Shown here piece by piece: positions 29,806 through 38,998 of a DNA stretch of 64,000 bases (the stretch's first letter is position 1; every line of letters starts with the position of its first letter). The notes beneath the pieces were generated by a model. The model was not told the DNA's origin. It did no database searches and worked only from the letters and a program-made list of their open reading frames with translations. Source of the stretch: Gammaproteobacteria bacterium (GTDB taxonomy: Bacteria; Pseudomonadota; Gammaproteobacteria; Steroidobacterales; Rariloculaceae); the NCBI GenBank assembly GCA_022826245.1, contig JAJDVG010000058.1, positions 62,001-126,000 of the forward strand, read 5' to 3'. The position numbers and the translations under genes are program-made.

Positions 29806-30423
29806 ATGTCCGGCGCGCTGCTGGCATCCAACGTATTGCTCTGGATCCTCGTGCTCGTCATGGGCGGCGTGATCCTTGCGCTGGTCCGGCAGATCGGCGT
29901 GCTGTACGAGCGGGTTGCTCCGGCCGGCGCCCTGGTGGTAGGCAGCGGCCCGAAGGCCGGCGAGGCGGCGCCCGAGTTCACCGTCGGCGACCTCGCGAAC
30001 GATGAGCATCGGGTCGGGGGCAAGCGATCGGACGACCTCAGTACCCTGCTGTTCTTCCTGTCGCCGACCTGTCCCGTCTGCAAGACCTTGCTGCCGGCGC
30101 TCAAGTCCATCGCGCGCGAGGAGCGCAAATGGCTGAACGTCTTGCTTGCCAGTGACGGCGCGCGCAAGGAGCACGAAGCGTTCGTCGCCGAGTATCGGCT
30201 GCAACAGTTTCCCTATCTGCTTTCGTCGGAACTCGGCCTGGGCTACCGGGTCGGACGCCTGCCCCACGCCGTGCTGATCGATCCGGAGGGCATCATTCGC
30301 TCGACCGGACTCGTGAATTCCCGGGAGCACCTGGAGAGTCTGTTTGAGGCCAACGAGCGCGGTGTGGCAACCTTGCAGGAGTACATGGCCGCGGAGCAAT
30401 CGCGGGAAGAGGAGGTCGCCTGA
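29806..30423 (+). CDS. mauD: Methylamine dehydrogenase accessory protein MauD (thioredoxin-like)
   Basis: N-terminal TM; TLLFFLSPTCPVCKTLLPALKSIAREE with CPVC active site. Confidence 0.92.
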   Translation: MSGALLASNVLLWILVLVMGGVILALVRQIGVLYERVAPAGALVVGSGPKAGEAAPEFTVGDLANDEHRVGGKRSDDLSTLLFFLSPTCPVCKTLLPALKSIAREERKWLNVLLASDGARKEHEAFVAEYRLQQFPYLLSSELGLGYRVGRLPHAVLIDPEGIIRSTGLVNSREHLESLFEANERGVATLQEYMAAEQSREEEVA

Positions 30424-30425
30424 TC

Positions 30426-30968
30426 ATGGATTCGACGAACTGGATGGACCGCAGGTTCGAGACCGGCGCGAGATACCTGGCCAGACTCACGTCGCGGCGC
30501 AGCTTTCTGACCCGGCTCGGCACGCTGCTCGTGGGCGCGGCATCCATTCCGCTGCTGCCGATGTCGCGGGCGGCCGCACAGGCCGCCGATGCCGGTTTCA
30601 GGGAGCCCGACATCGACGGCGATGCGGGCGATCCCATGAACTGCAACTACTGGCGCTACTGCTCGATCGACGGTTTCATGTCGCCGTGCTGCGGCGGATC
30701 GGCGTCGTCCTGCCCGCCCGGTACCGAGATGTCCGCCGTGACCTGGATCGGAACGTGCCAGAATCCGGCCGACGGCAACGACTACCTCATTTCCTACAAC
30801 GACTGTTGCGGCAAGAGCCCCTGCGGTCAGTGCTTCTGCAACAACAACGAAGACGACATGCCCGTCTATGTCACCGGCAGGTCGAACAATATCAACTGGT
30901 GCCTGGCCCACAGCACCACGGCCTATCACAGCACCGTCGCCCTGGTGCTGGGACGCGCCGACGGCTGA
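30426..30968 (+). CDS. mauA: TTQ amine dehydrogenase small (light) subunit, MauA/AauA-like
   Basis: Twin-arginine leader SRRSFLTRLG; Cys-rich CNYWRYCSIDGFMSPCCGGSASSCPPGTEMSAVTWIGTC ... NDCCGKSPCGQCFCNNN ... NNINWCLAHST with both candidate TTQ tryptophans. Confidence 0.94.
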   Translation: MDSTNWMDRRFETGARYLARLTSRRSFLTRLGTLLVGAASIPLLPMSRAAAQAADAGFREPDIDGDAGDPMNCNYWRYCSIDGFMSPCCGGSASSCPPGTEMSAVTWIGTCQNPADGNDYLISYNDCCGKSPCGQCFCNNNEDDMPVYVTGRSNNINWCLAHSTTAYHSTVALVLGRADG

Positions 30969-30974
30969 GCAGAC

Positions 30975-31394
30975 ATGGTGCGGATTGCGCTCGCACTATT
31001 GACCTTTGCGTTCGGGCTGGCAGCGGCGGGCGCCGGGTCCGCCGCATCGCCCCGATTCAACTACATCCTCCATTGCCAGGGTTGCCACCTGGCCGACGGC
31101 GGGGCAACGCCCGGCAAGATTCCGCCCCTGATCGGAACCGGCAGGTTCCTTGCGGTGGAAGGGGGCAGGGAATTCCTGGTGCGCGTCCCGGGCGTGTCCC
31201 TGTCGATCGTTCCCGACGACGAACTCGCTGAGCTCATCAACTGGATGCTTTTCCGATTCAGTGCCGATGACGTGCCGGCCGACTTCGAGCCGTACACGGC
31301 GGAGGAGGTCGGCCGCTACCGGCAGGAGCCGCTGGTCGAAGTCGAAACGGTTCGGGTCGGGCTGATCGGCCCCTACGACGAGACGCCGGAATAA
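30975..31394 (+). CDS. Small secreted mono-haem c-type cytochrome
   Basis: Signal peptide plus single CXXCH (FNYILHCQGCHLADGG); 6 bp downstream of mauA. Confidence 0.83.
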   Translation: MVRIALALLTFAFGLAAAGAGSAASPRFNYILHCQGCHLADGGATPGKIPPLIGTGRFLAVEGGREFLVRVPGVSLSIVPDDELAELINWMLFRFSADDVPADFEPYTAEEVGRYRQEPLVEVETVRVGLIGPYDETPE

Positions 31395-31498
31395 GCGGAC
31401 CAGCCCCGGGAGCCGGCGCCGCAGGAATTCACGGCTGCAAATTCGCTATCGCGACTTCCTGCGGCGCAGGCTCGCGGAACTTCCCGAGATTTGCCGGA

Positions 31499-32866
31499 CT
31501 ATCGCGGTCGATTCGCGCCCGGCAGCTCGAGCGAGACGATGAGTCCCGGCGCGTTGTCGGCGAGCGTGAGCCGGCCGTCGTGCTGGTCGGCCACGGCGCG
31601 AACGAGCGCAAGTCCGAGCCCATTGCCGGGCTGCGAGCGCGCCTGGTCGAGGCGGGCGAAGCGCGCGAGCACGCGCTCGCGGTCGGCTGCCGCGATCCCG
31701 GGGCCCGTGTCGGCGATGCTGACCGTGACCAGCTTCGCGAGGTGCGTGAGGCGAACGTCGATGCGGCCGTTCGCAGGCGTGTACTTGACGGCGTTGTCGA
31801 GCAGGTTCGACAGCGCCTGGGCGAGCAGTTCGCGATCGCCGAAGACCCGCGCATCGCGGGTGTTATCGAGCCGCAGCATGATGCCGCGCTCTTCGACGGC
31901 GGCCTGGTAGAGCTCGCAGGTGTCGCGCACGATCCGGCTGAAATCGAGCTCCGCGAAGGCGCTGCGGTAGGCGCCCGACTCGACGCGCGCGATGCGCAGC
32001 AGGGCATTGAACGTCTCGAGCAGGCCGTCGGCCTGTGCGAGGCACTGCTCGATGCTCTCCCCGTTCGGCTCGGGCTCGGCCGACAGCGCCTCGAGCCGCG
32101 TGCGCAGCCGCGTCAGCGGGCCGCGCAGGTCGTGGGCGATGCTGTCGCCGACGTGGCGCACGCCGCTGAGCAGGCTCTCGATCTGGTCGAGCATCGCGTT
32201 GACGTTGGTCGCGAGCTCCTCGTGCTCGTCGCGGCTGCCGCGGATCGGCACGCGTTGGGAGAGGTCGCCGGCGATGATCCGGCGCGTCGTGCGGTTGAGC
32301 TGGCTGACGCGGCGCTGGGCGCTGAGTCCCATGAGCAAACCGCCGGCAAGCGCAAGCCCGATCGTCAGTCCGAACCCCCAGATCGCGGTTTGCCGCAGAA
32401 GCGCGTCGATCTGCTCCAGTTCGCGGATCTCGCGGCCGACCAGCAGTCGAAATCCCGGGCCGACGCCGAGCACCTGCGCGCGCACCGGGACCCTCTCGTT
32501 GTCGGGCGCCGCGATGACGAAGTTGACCCATTCGCCCTGCTGGTTGAACTCCCGCGGCCAGTAGCTGACGTTGCCGGCCAACGGCCGCAGGTTCGCATCG
32601 ACGAGCAGGTAGGCCGAGCGGTCCTCGGTGTCGCGCCGCACGCGGTCGCCTATCACGTCGACGAGCCCCGCAAGCCCCCGCCGCTCGTACTGCTCGGCGA
32701 GCCCGACGATCTCGGCCTCGATGACCGCGTCGGTCTGCCGCTCCATGAAGCCGATCGTCGACCAGTAGATGAACGCGAAGAGCGCGATGACCGACAGGCC
32801 GAAGACGACGACGTAAATCAGCGTGAGCTGGAAGACGCTGGTTCTGAACACCGCCGGCAGGCGCAT
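31499..32866 (-). CDS. Sensor histidine kinase (HAMP, HisKA, HATPase_c)
   Basis: Two TM segments; GDSIAHDLRGPLTRLRTRLEAL H-box; LLDNAVKYTPANGRIDV N-box; IADTGPGI; GNGLGLALVRAV. Confidence 0.95.
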   Translation of the reverse strand: MRLPAVFRTSVFQLTLIYVVVFGLSVIALFAFIYWSTIGFMERQTDAVIEAEIVGLAEQYERRGLAGLVDVIGDRVRRDTEDRSAYLLVDANLRPLAGNVSYWPREFNQQGEWVNFVIAAPDNERVPVRAQVLGVGPGFRLLVGREIRELEQIDALLRQTAIWGFGLTIGLALAGGLLMGLSAQRRVSQLNRTTRRIIAGDLSQRVPIRGSRDEHEELATNVNAMLDQIESLLSGVRHVGDSIAHDLRGPLTRLRTRLEALSAEPEPNGESIEQCLAQADGLLETFNALLRIARVESGAYRSAFAELDFSRIVRDTCELYQAAVEERGIMLRLDNTRDARVFGDRELLAQALSNLLDNAVKYTPANGRIDVRLTHLAKLVTVSIADTGPGIAAADRERVLARFARLDQARSQPGNGLGLALVRAVADQHDGRLTLADNAPGLIVSLELPGANRPR

Positions 32867-32879
32867 GGTCGCGGTCCGC

Positions 32880-33578
32880 CTAGTCGCCGAGCCGGTAGCC
32901 CGCGCCGCGCACGGTATGCAGCAGCGGACGGTCGAAGCCCTTGTCGATCTTCGCGCGCAGCCGGCTGATGTGCACGTCGATGACGTTGGTCTGCGGGTCG
33001 AAATGGTAGTCCCATACGCCTTCGAGCAGCATCGTGCGCGTGACCACCTGGCCCGCGTGCCGCATCAGGAATTCGAGAAGCTGGAACTCTCTCGGTTGCA
33101 GATCGATCCGCGCCGCGCCGCGCCGGACTTCGCGCTTGAGCAGGTCCATGTTGAGGTCGGCCACTTCGAGGGTCGTCCGGGCCGCCGTGGCGGCGGTTCT
33201 CGAGCGGCGGATCAGCGCCTCGATACGCGCCATGAGCTCGCTGAACGCGAAGGGCTTGACGAGGTAGTCGTCCCCGCCGGCCTTGAGGCCGCTCACGCGG
33301 TCGTCGACTTCGCCGAGGGCGCTCAGGATCACCGCGGGAGTGTCGATGTCCGACGCCCTGAGCGTCCTGACGACGGTCAGCCCGTCGATGCCCGGCAGCA
33401 TGCGGTCGACGATGAGCGCGTCGTATCGCTCGGTGGTCGCGAGGAACAGCCCGTCCTTGCCGTTGTCGGCATGATCGACGTTCCAGCCCGCCTGGTTCAG
33501 TCCCTTGCGGATGAACGCGGCAACCTCCCTGTCGTCCTCGATGATCAGTAATCGCACGTGTTGTTCTGACCGCCCCAA
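32880..33578 (-). CDS. OmpR-family response regulator
   Basis: VRLLIIEDDREVAAFIRKGL; LIVDRMLPGIDGL phosphoacceptor; DDYLVKPFAFSELMARI; winged-helix TNVIDVHISRLRAKIDKGFDRPLLHTVRGAGYRL. Confidence 0.95.
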   Translation of the reverse strand: MGRSEQHVRLLIIEDDREVAAFIRKGLNQAGWNVDHADNGKDGLFLATTERYDALIVDRMLPGIDGLTVVRTLRASDIDTPAVILSALGEVDDRVSGLKAGGDDYLVKPFAFSELMARIEALIRRSRTAATAARTTLEVADLNMDLLKREVRRGAARIDLQPREFQLLEFLMRHAGQVVTRTMLLEGVWDYHFDPQTNVIDVHISRLRAKIDKGFDRPLLHTVRGAGYRLGD

Positions 33579-33752
33579 GCCCTGGAATATCCCGGCGGCA
33601 GTTTCCGTTGCCCGCTCAACAGATTAATGCAAACCGTCTGCCCGGAACGCTTTATGACAAAACCGTAGGGAAACGGTGAAGTCGCCGTAATGTGCCGGCC
33701 CGTATCGTCGTCCTCAGGTCGACAGACATTCGGATTACAGGAGGTTGGTGCA

Positions 33753-34943
33753 GTGGGCAAGGATCAAGCGAGAGGCGTCGACGCGATTCACGGCCGCCGG
33801 CGGGCGCGCTGGCGCTACGCCGCAGCCGCGGTGCTTGCGGTCGCGCTCGTGCCGCTGTTGTCGGCGGGCTTCCAGGCCGGCGACGACGCAGGCTCGTCGA
33901 ACTCTGCGGCGGTGACGCCGCCGGGCGCGGTGTCATTCGCCGACGTCGTCGAGCGGGTGAGTCCCGCGGTCGTCAACATCGCGGTCACGAGGTCGTCAAG
34001 ACCGACGGCCGAGTGGCGCGAGCGTGTCCCGGGCGGCGACGAGTTCGAGCGGTTCTTCAGGCGGTTCTTCGACGGTCCGGGCGTGATGCCGGACGGACCG
34101 AGGTTCCCGAGACAGATGCGCGGCGCAGGCAGCGGTTTCGTCGTCGATTCGGCGGGCTATATCGCTACGAACCAGCATGTGATCGAGGGCGCCGAGGAGA
34201 TCGTCGTGACTCTGTGGTCAGGCGAGCAGCTCGAGGCCGAGGTGATCGGTCAGGACGAGCGGACCGACCTCGCGCTCATCAGGATCGATGCGCCCGACGA
34301 ACTCACGGCACTCGAGTTCGGCGATTCCGACCGCGCCCGCGTCGGCGAATGGGTGCTCGCCATCGGCAACCCCTTCGGTCTCGGCGGCACGGCAACCGCG
34401 GGCATCATCTCGGCCCGCGGTCGCGACATCCGGTCCGGGCCCTACGACGACTTCCTGCAGATCGACGCACCGACCAATTCGGGCAACTCCGGCGGTCCCG
34501 TCTTCAACACGGCGGGCGAGGTCATCGGCGTCAACACGGCGATCTACTCGCCGAACGGCGGCAGCATCGGGATCGGGTTCGCGATCCCGGCCAATCAGGC
34601 CAGCGAGATCCTCGACGAGCTCAGGGATGAAGGCTTCATCGAGCGCGGCTGGCTCGGCGTACGGATTCGCAACGTCGATCGCGAACTTGCCGAGTCGCTC
34701 GGTCTCGACGCCGCGCGCGGAGCCCTCATCGCGATGGTCGAGGACGACAGCCCGGCGGATGAGGCGGGCCTGCTCGATGGCGACGTCGTCACGGAGTTCG
34801 ACGGCGAGCCCGTGGATTCGTCACGGACGCTCAGCCGGCTCGTCGGCTCCAGCGATTCCGAGGACGAGGTATCGATCCGCGTCTGGCGCGACGGCGATTC
34901 TCTCGAATTCACGGTGCAACTCGGGGAACTATCGAGCGCCTGA
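33753..34943 (+). CDS. HtrA/DegP-family serine protease with C-terminal PDZ domain
   Basis: GSGFVVDSAGYIATNQHVIEGAEEIVV; RTDLALIRID; QIDAPTNSGNSGGPVFNTAGEVIGVNTAI; PDZ-like C-terminus; GTG start proposed. Confidence 0.94.
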   Translation: MGKDQARGVDAIHGRRRARWRYAAAAVLAVALVPLLSAGFQAGDDAGSSNSAAVTPPGAVSFADVVERVSPAVVNIAVTRSSRPTAEWRERVPGGDEFERFFRRFFDGPGVMPDGPRFPRQMRGAGSGFVVDSAGYIATNQHVIEGAEEIVVTLWSGEQLEAEVIGQDERTDLALIRIDAPDELTALEFGDSDRARVGEWVLAIGNPFGLGGTATAGIISARGRDIRSGPYDDFLQIDAPTNSGNSGGPVFNTAGEVIGVNTAIYSPNGGSIGIGFAIPANQASEILDELRDEGFIERGWLGVRIRNVDRELAESLGLDAARGALIAMVEDDSPADEAGLLDGDVVTEFDGEPVDSSRTLSRLVGSSDSEDEVSIRVWRDGDSLEFTVQLGELSSA

Positions 34944-34997
34944 GTGTTCGAAGCGTTGCGGCCCGGCGAAAAGTTTCCCCCACTCGCGTCCCGTCTT

Positions 34998-35020
34998 CCC
35001 CGGCGGGGCGCATTTTTTTT
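34998..35020 (+). terminator. Candidate intrinsic terminator after the HtrA gene
   Basis: CCCC-GGC-GGGG short stem followed after CGCA by a run of eight T (35013-35020); stem only 4 bp. Confidence 0.4.
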
Positions 35021-35154
35021 GCACGCGGCCGGGATTCGTTGGCGCGCGGTTCGCCGCGCAACCTCCGCGGCGGTCTGCTAGATAAACGCGGTAGCCCCTG
35101 CTAGTCTCAGTCGCCGGGCGTGGGCGGCGAGGCCTGCGCACCGGACCGACCCTG

Positions 35155-36048
35155 ATGCGCAGCTTGCTCAAGGACCCGTTGCTCCATTTCGTCGTGCTCG
35201 GCGGGCTGCTGTTCGCCATTTCGTACTGGCAAGGCGACGCGGACGAGGCGGGGCCGCAAGCGATCCGCATCAGCGCGGAACAGGTGGAGCAGGTGCGCCA
35301 GTCGGCAATCCTCTTCAGCGGCAACGAGCCGAGCCGCGAGGAACTCGCCGCACTCGTGGAGCCCTTCATCCGCGACGAGGTCATGTACCGAGAAGCGCTG
35401 GCGCTCGGTCTCGACGTCAACGACGACGAGGTGCGCACGCGGCTGATCGAGAAGATGCGCTACCTGACCGAGGATCTCGCCGATCCCGAGCCCGCTTCCG
35501 ATGAGGAACTTCAGGCGTTTTACGATGCTGGAGCCGAGCAGTTTCTGATACCGGCGCTCGTAACCTTCGATCAGATCTATTTCAGCCCGAGCGAGCGCGG
35601 CGATAGCCTCGAGGCGGATGCGGCTGCAGCGCTCGATGCGCTGACGGGCGGCAGCGATCCGGAGGAACTCGGCGACAGCACTCCGCTGCAGTTCCGCGTG
35701 GGCGACAGGCCGCGCGAGCAGGTCCAGGTGCTTTTCGGCGAGGCGCTGACGGATGCCGTGTTCACGATGGAAGCGGATGTCTGGACCGGGCCGTTCGAGT
35801 CCGACTTCGGCCTGCACCACGTGCGGCTCGTGTCGCGCAGCGAAGCTCGGCAGCCTCCGTTCGAGGAGGTTCGTGACGAGGTGTTGCGGCGCTATGCCGA
35901 GGACCGCCGCACTCAGGCCAACGACGCGAATTACCGCGAGATCCGGGACCGCTACGAGATCGTCGTCGAGTGGCCCGAGGACGCGGTGGATACTTCGGAC
36001 ACCGCAGACACCGCAGACACGGCAGACACGGCGGAGGCTGGTCCTTGA
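35155..36048 (+). CDS. Parvulin-like peptidyl-prolyl cis-trans isomerase, membrane anchored
   Basis: MRSLLKDPLLHFVVLGGLLFAISYW; PALVTFDQIYFSPSERGDSLEADAAAAL; PFESDFGLHHVRLVSRSEARQPPFEEVRDEVLRRY. Confidence 0.85.
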   Translation: MRSLLKDPLLHFVVLGGLLFAISYWQGDADEAGPQAIRISAEQVEQVRQSAILFSGNEPSREELAALVEPFIRDEVMYREALALGLDVNDDEVRTRLIEKMRYLTEDLADPEPASDEELQAFYDAGAEQFLIPALVTFDQIYFSPSERGDSLEADAAAALDALTGGSDPEELGDSTPLQFRVGDRPREQVQVLFGEALTDAVFTMEADVWTGPFESDFGLHHVRLVSRSEARQPPFEEVRDEVLRRYAEDRRTQANDANYREIRDRYEIVVEWPEDAVDTSDTADTADTADTAEAGP

Positions 36049-37106
36049 AGCCTGTGCGTCCTGTCAGGCAGGCGCCTCGCCCGTTTCGGTGCGACGCGGC
36101 GTTCTGGCGCGGGCTGCCGACGCTTCTGCTCCTGTGCTCGGTCGCCGGCAACGCGTTCGCCCATCGCCTGAGCCCCGCGTACTTCGGCTTGACCGAGATC
36201 GAGCCGAACACCTTCGAAGCGCAGTGGAAAGTGTCGATCTCCGGCGGTCTCGCCGACGCGATGCAGCCGCAGGTGCCGGCCGGTTGCGCCGTCGAAGGCG
36301 CGGTGCGCACCTACGCCGTGGAAGACTCCAGGATCGATCACGGGCGCATCGGCTGCGACGAGCCGCTGCCCGGCAAGCTGTTCGAAGTCAGCGGGCTCGC
36401 CGCGACGCAGACCGACGTGCTGCTGCGCGTCGACTACCTCGACGGCAGTTCGTTCACCCACCGGCTCGTGCCCGAAAGCCCGAGCGTCGTCATTCCCGAG
36501 GAAGCAGGCGCGCTGCAGGTTGCGGCCACCTATCTCGTGCTCGGCGTCGAGCACATCCTGCTCGGCATCGATCACCTGTTGTTCGTGCTCGCCTTGCTGC
36601 TGCTCGTGCGCGGCCTCGGCCGCCTCGTCATCACGGTGACGGCCTTCACCGTCGCGCACAGCATCACGCTCGGCGCGGCGACGCTCGGCTTCGTCAACGT
36701 GCCGATCGCGCCCGTGGAAGCGACGATCGCCCTCAGCATCGTGTTCGTGGCGATGGAACTCGCGCGCGGCGAGGGCGCAAGCGCGCAACCGGGAGCGGAC
36801 AGCAGCCTGACCGTGCGCTTCCCGTGGATCGTCGCGTTCACCTTCGGCCTGCTGCACGGCTTCGGTTTCGCGGGGGCGCTCAGCGAGGTCGGTCTGCCGC
36901 AAAGCGCCATACCGCTCGCTTTGCTGTTCTTCAACGTCGGCGTCGAACTCGGTCAACTGATGTTCATAGCGGCGGTGCTCCTGCTCGGCTGGGGGCTGCG
37001 CTACCTGTCGGTGCCGATCCCGCGCTGGTCGGCGCGGCTCGCGGCCTACGCGATCGGTTCCGTCGCCGCGTTCTGGGTGTTCGAACGCACCGCAACGGTT
37101 ATCTGA
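36045..37106 (+). CDS. HupE/UreJ family membrane protein
   Basis: GVEHILLGIDHLLFVLALLLLVRG; FTVAHSITLGAATLGFV; FTFGLLHGFGFAGALSEVGLP; start probably TTG overlapping the upstream stop. Confidence 0.88.
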   Translation: MKPVRPVRQAPRPFRCDAAFWRGLPTLLLLCSVAGNAFAHRLSPAYFGLTEIEPNTFEAQWKVSISGGLADAMQPQVPAGCAVEGAVRTYAVEDSRIDHGRIGCDEPLPGKLFEVSGLAATQTDVLLRVDYLDGSSFTHRLVPESPSVVIPEEAGALQVAATYLVLGVEHILLGIDHLLFVLALLLLVRGLGRLVITVTAFTVAHSITLGAATLGFVNVPIAPVEATIALSIVFVAMELARGEGASAQPGADSSLTVRFPWIVAFTFGLLHGFGFAGALSEVGLPQSAIPLALLFFNVGVELGQLMFIAAVLLLGWGLRYLSVPIPRWSARLAAYAIGSVAAFWVFERTATVI

Positions 37107-37115
37107 AGGGGAATC

Positions 37116-38858
37116 ATGGACGCAATCGTCGCCGTCACTTCGGCAATCAACAGCGTGATCTGGCACGACTATGCGCTGCTCGTCGTGCTCGGCGTGGGCG
37201 TGCTGTTCACCTTCTGGAACGGCTTCGGCCAGTACCGGGCGCTGACGCACGGCGTCGCGGTCACCCGGGGCAAGTACGACGAAAAGGGCGACCCCGGAGC
37301 GATCAACCATTTTCAGGCGCTGTCGACCGCGCTCTCCGCAACCGTCGGGCTCGGCAACATCGCCGGCGTCGCCATCGCGATTTCTCTCGGGGGACCGGGG
37401 GCGCTCTTCTGGATGTGGATGGTCGGCGTCGTCGGCATGTGCCTGAAGATGACCGAGGTCACCCAGTCGATGATGTTCCGGGACACCTCCGATCCCACCA
37501 ATCCGCACGGCGGGCCGATGTGGGTCTGCCACCGGGGCGTCGCGCGGATCGCACCGAAGCTTGCGCCCGTCGGCACGAGTGTCGGCGTGCTCTTCAGCCT
37601 GACGCTGCTCGTCTCGACGGCGACGGGCGGCAACATGTTCCAGGCCTGGAATGTCGCGGACATCTCGTTTACCTACTTCGGGCTGCCGCACTGGATCGCC
37701 GGCGTGATTCTGACGATCGCCGTGGGGCTCGTCATCGTGGGCGGGATCAAGCGCATCGGCGAAATCGCCGGCCGCATCGTGCCGTTCATGTGCGCGGCCT
37801 ACCTGCTGGCGGGGCTCTTCGTCATCGCGATCAACGTTTCCGAAGTCCCGGCCATGTTCGCGCTCATCTTCACGGAGGCTTTCTCGCCAAGCGAGGGCGT
37901 CGGTGCGTTCATCGGCGGCACGGCCGGTTACGGATTCCTCAAGGGGCTGCAGCGCGCGTTCTTCTCGAGCGAGGCCGGCCAGGGTTCAGCGCCGATCGCC
38001 CATTCGGCGGCGAAGACCGAGGAGCCCGTGCGCGAAGGCGTCGTTTCGGGGCTCGAGCCGTTCATCGACACGCTCGTGGTCTGCACGGTGACCGGCCTCG
38101 TGATCCTGTCGAGCGGCGTGTGGAACCGCGATGCGGCGCTCGTCTACGACACGGCGCCCGCGATCTCGCCGGTCGTCGTCGATGGCGGCGAAGCTGCGGG
38201 CGCGGGCGGCGACATCGACTGGCGGATCGATCCCGTCGGCGTCGCGATCGGCGACGATCTGCTTGCCGACGCGCAGATGCGTGCCGGCACGGTCGTGTTC
38301 GCGGTCGTCGAGGCCGGCACGAACGCCGAGACCGGACTCGAGCGCTCGCGAGTCTTCGGCACGCTGGCGGGCAGCGAGACCGCCGGCTGGTCCGTCGAGT
38401 TCGATGAGTTCAGCGCGCCGTCAGGCGTCACTCCGGCGCTCGCCGCCGACGGCGTTTTCTTCGATTTCAAGGGCGCATCGCTGACGGCGAAGGCCTTCGA
38501 TCGCGCGGTGCCGGGATTGGGCGCCTGGATGGTGCCGGTGGTTGCGTGGCTCTTCGCATTCTCGACGATCATCTCCTGGGGCTACTACGGCGAGCAGGGC
38601 ATCATCTACCTGCTCGGCCAGCGCTCCGTGATGGCCTATCGCGTGATCTACTGCCTGCTGATCCTGGTGTCCGTGCAGTTCATCCGCACGCAGGACGAAC
38701 TCGACCTGTTCTCGACCTTCGGCACCGGCCTGATGCTCTGGGTCAACGTGCCGATCATGCTGATCTTCGCGCCGTTGTCGATGCGCGCTCACCACGACTA
38801 CTTCGGTCGGCTGCGCAAGGGAGAGATGCGGCCGGTGACCGAGCGGGCGGGGGAGTAG
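37116..38858 (+). CDS. Alanine/glycine:cation symporter (AGCS) family protein with an internal insertion
   Basis: FWNGFGQYRALTHGVAVTRGKYDEKGDPGAINHFQALSTALSATVGLGNIAGVAIAISLGGPGALFWMW; GQGSAPIAHSAAKTEEPVREG; ISWGYYGEQGIIYLLG; extra region approx 38128-38505. Confidence 0.93.
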   Translation: MDAIVAVTSAINSVIWHDYALLVVLGVGVLFTFWNGFGQYRALTHGVAVTRGKYDEKGDPGAINHFQALSTALSATVGLGNIAGVAIAISLGGPGALFWMWMVGVVGMCLKMTEVTQSMMFRDTSDPTNPHGGPMWVCHRGVARIAPKLAPVGTSVGVLFSLTLLVSTATGGNMFQAWNVADISFTYFGLPHWIAGVILTIAVGLVIVGGIKRIGEIAGRIVPFMCAAYLLAGLFVIAINVSEVPAMFALIFTEAFSPSEGVGAFIGGTAGYGFLKGLQRAFFSSEAGQGSAPIAHSAAKTEEPVREGVVSGLEPFIDTLVVCTVTGLVILSSGVWNRDAALVYDTAPAISPVVVDGGEAAGAGGDIDWRIDPVGVAIGDDLLADAQMRAGTVVFAVVEAGTNAETGLERSRVFGTLAGSETAGWSVEFDEFSAPSGVTPALAADGVFFDFKGASLTAKAFDRAVPGLGAWMVPVVAWLFAFSTIISWGYYGEQGIIYLLGQRSVMAYRVIYCLLILVSVQFIRTQDELDLFSTFGTGLMLWVNVPIMLIFAPLSMRAHHDYFGRLRKGEMRPVTERAGE

Positions 38859-38998
38859 CCGGCCGGTTGATCCGGAAATGATGTGCAACTCGCGTTGTTC
38901 GCCCGGTGCGGCATGCCGCGAAATACCGCGCCAATGGCGTGGTCCGGGCACATTGCCCGTGAACGCCGAGCGCGTTTCAGTCGCAGCCGATTGCTGTT

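Noticed and set aside
35952-37691. 579-aa minus-strand ORF across PpiC/HupE/AgcS
   Set aside because: Crosses three real genes and has low-complexity charged composition.
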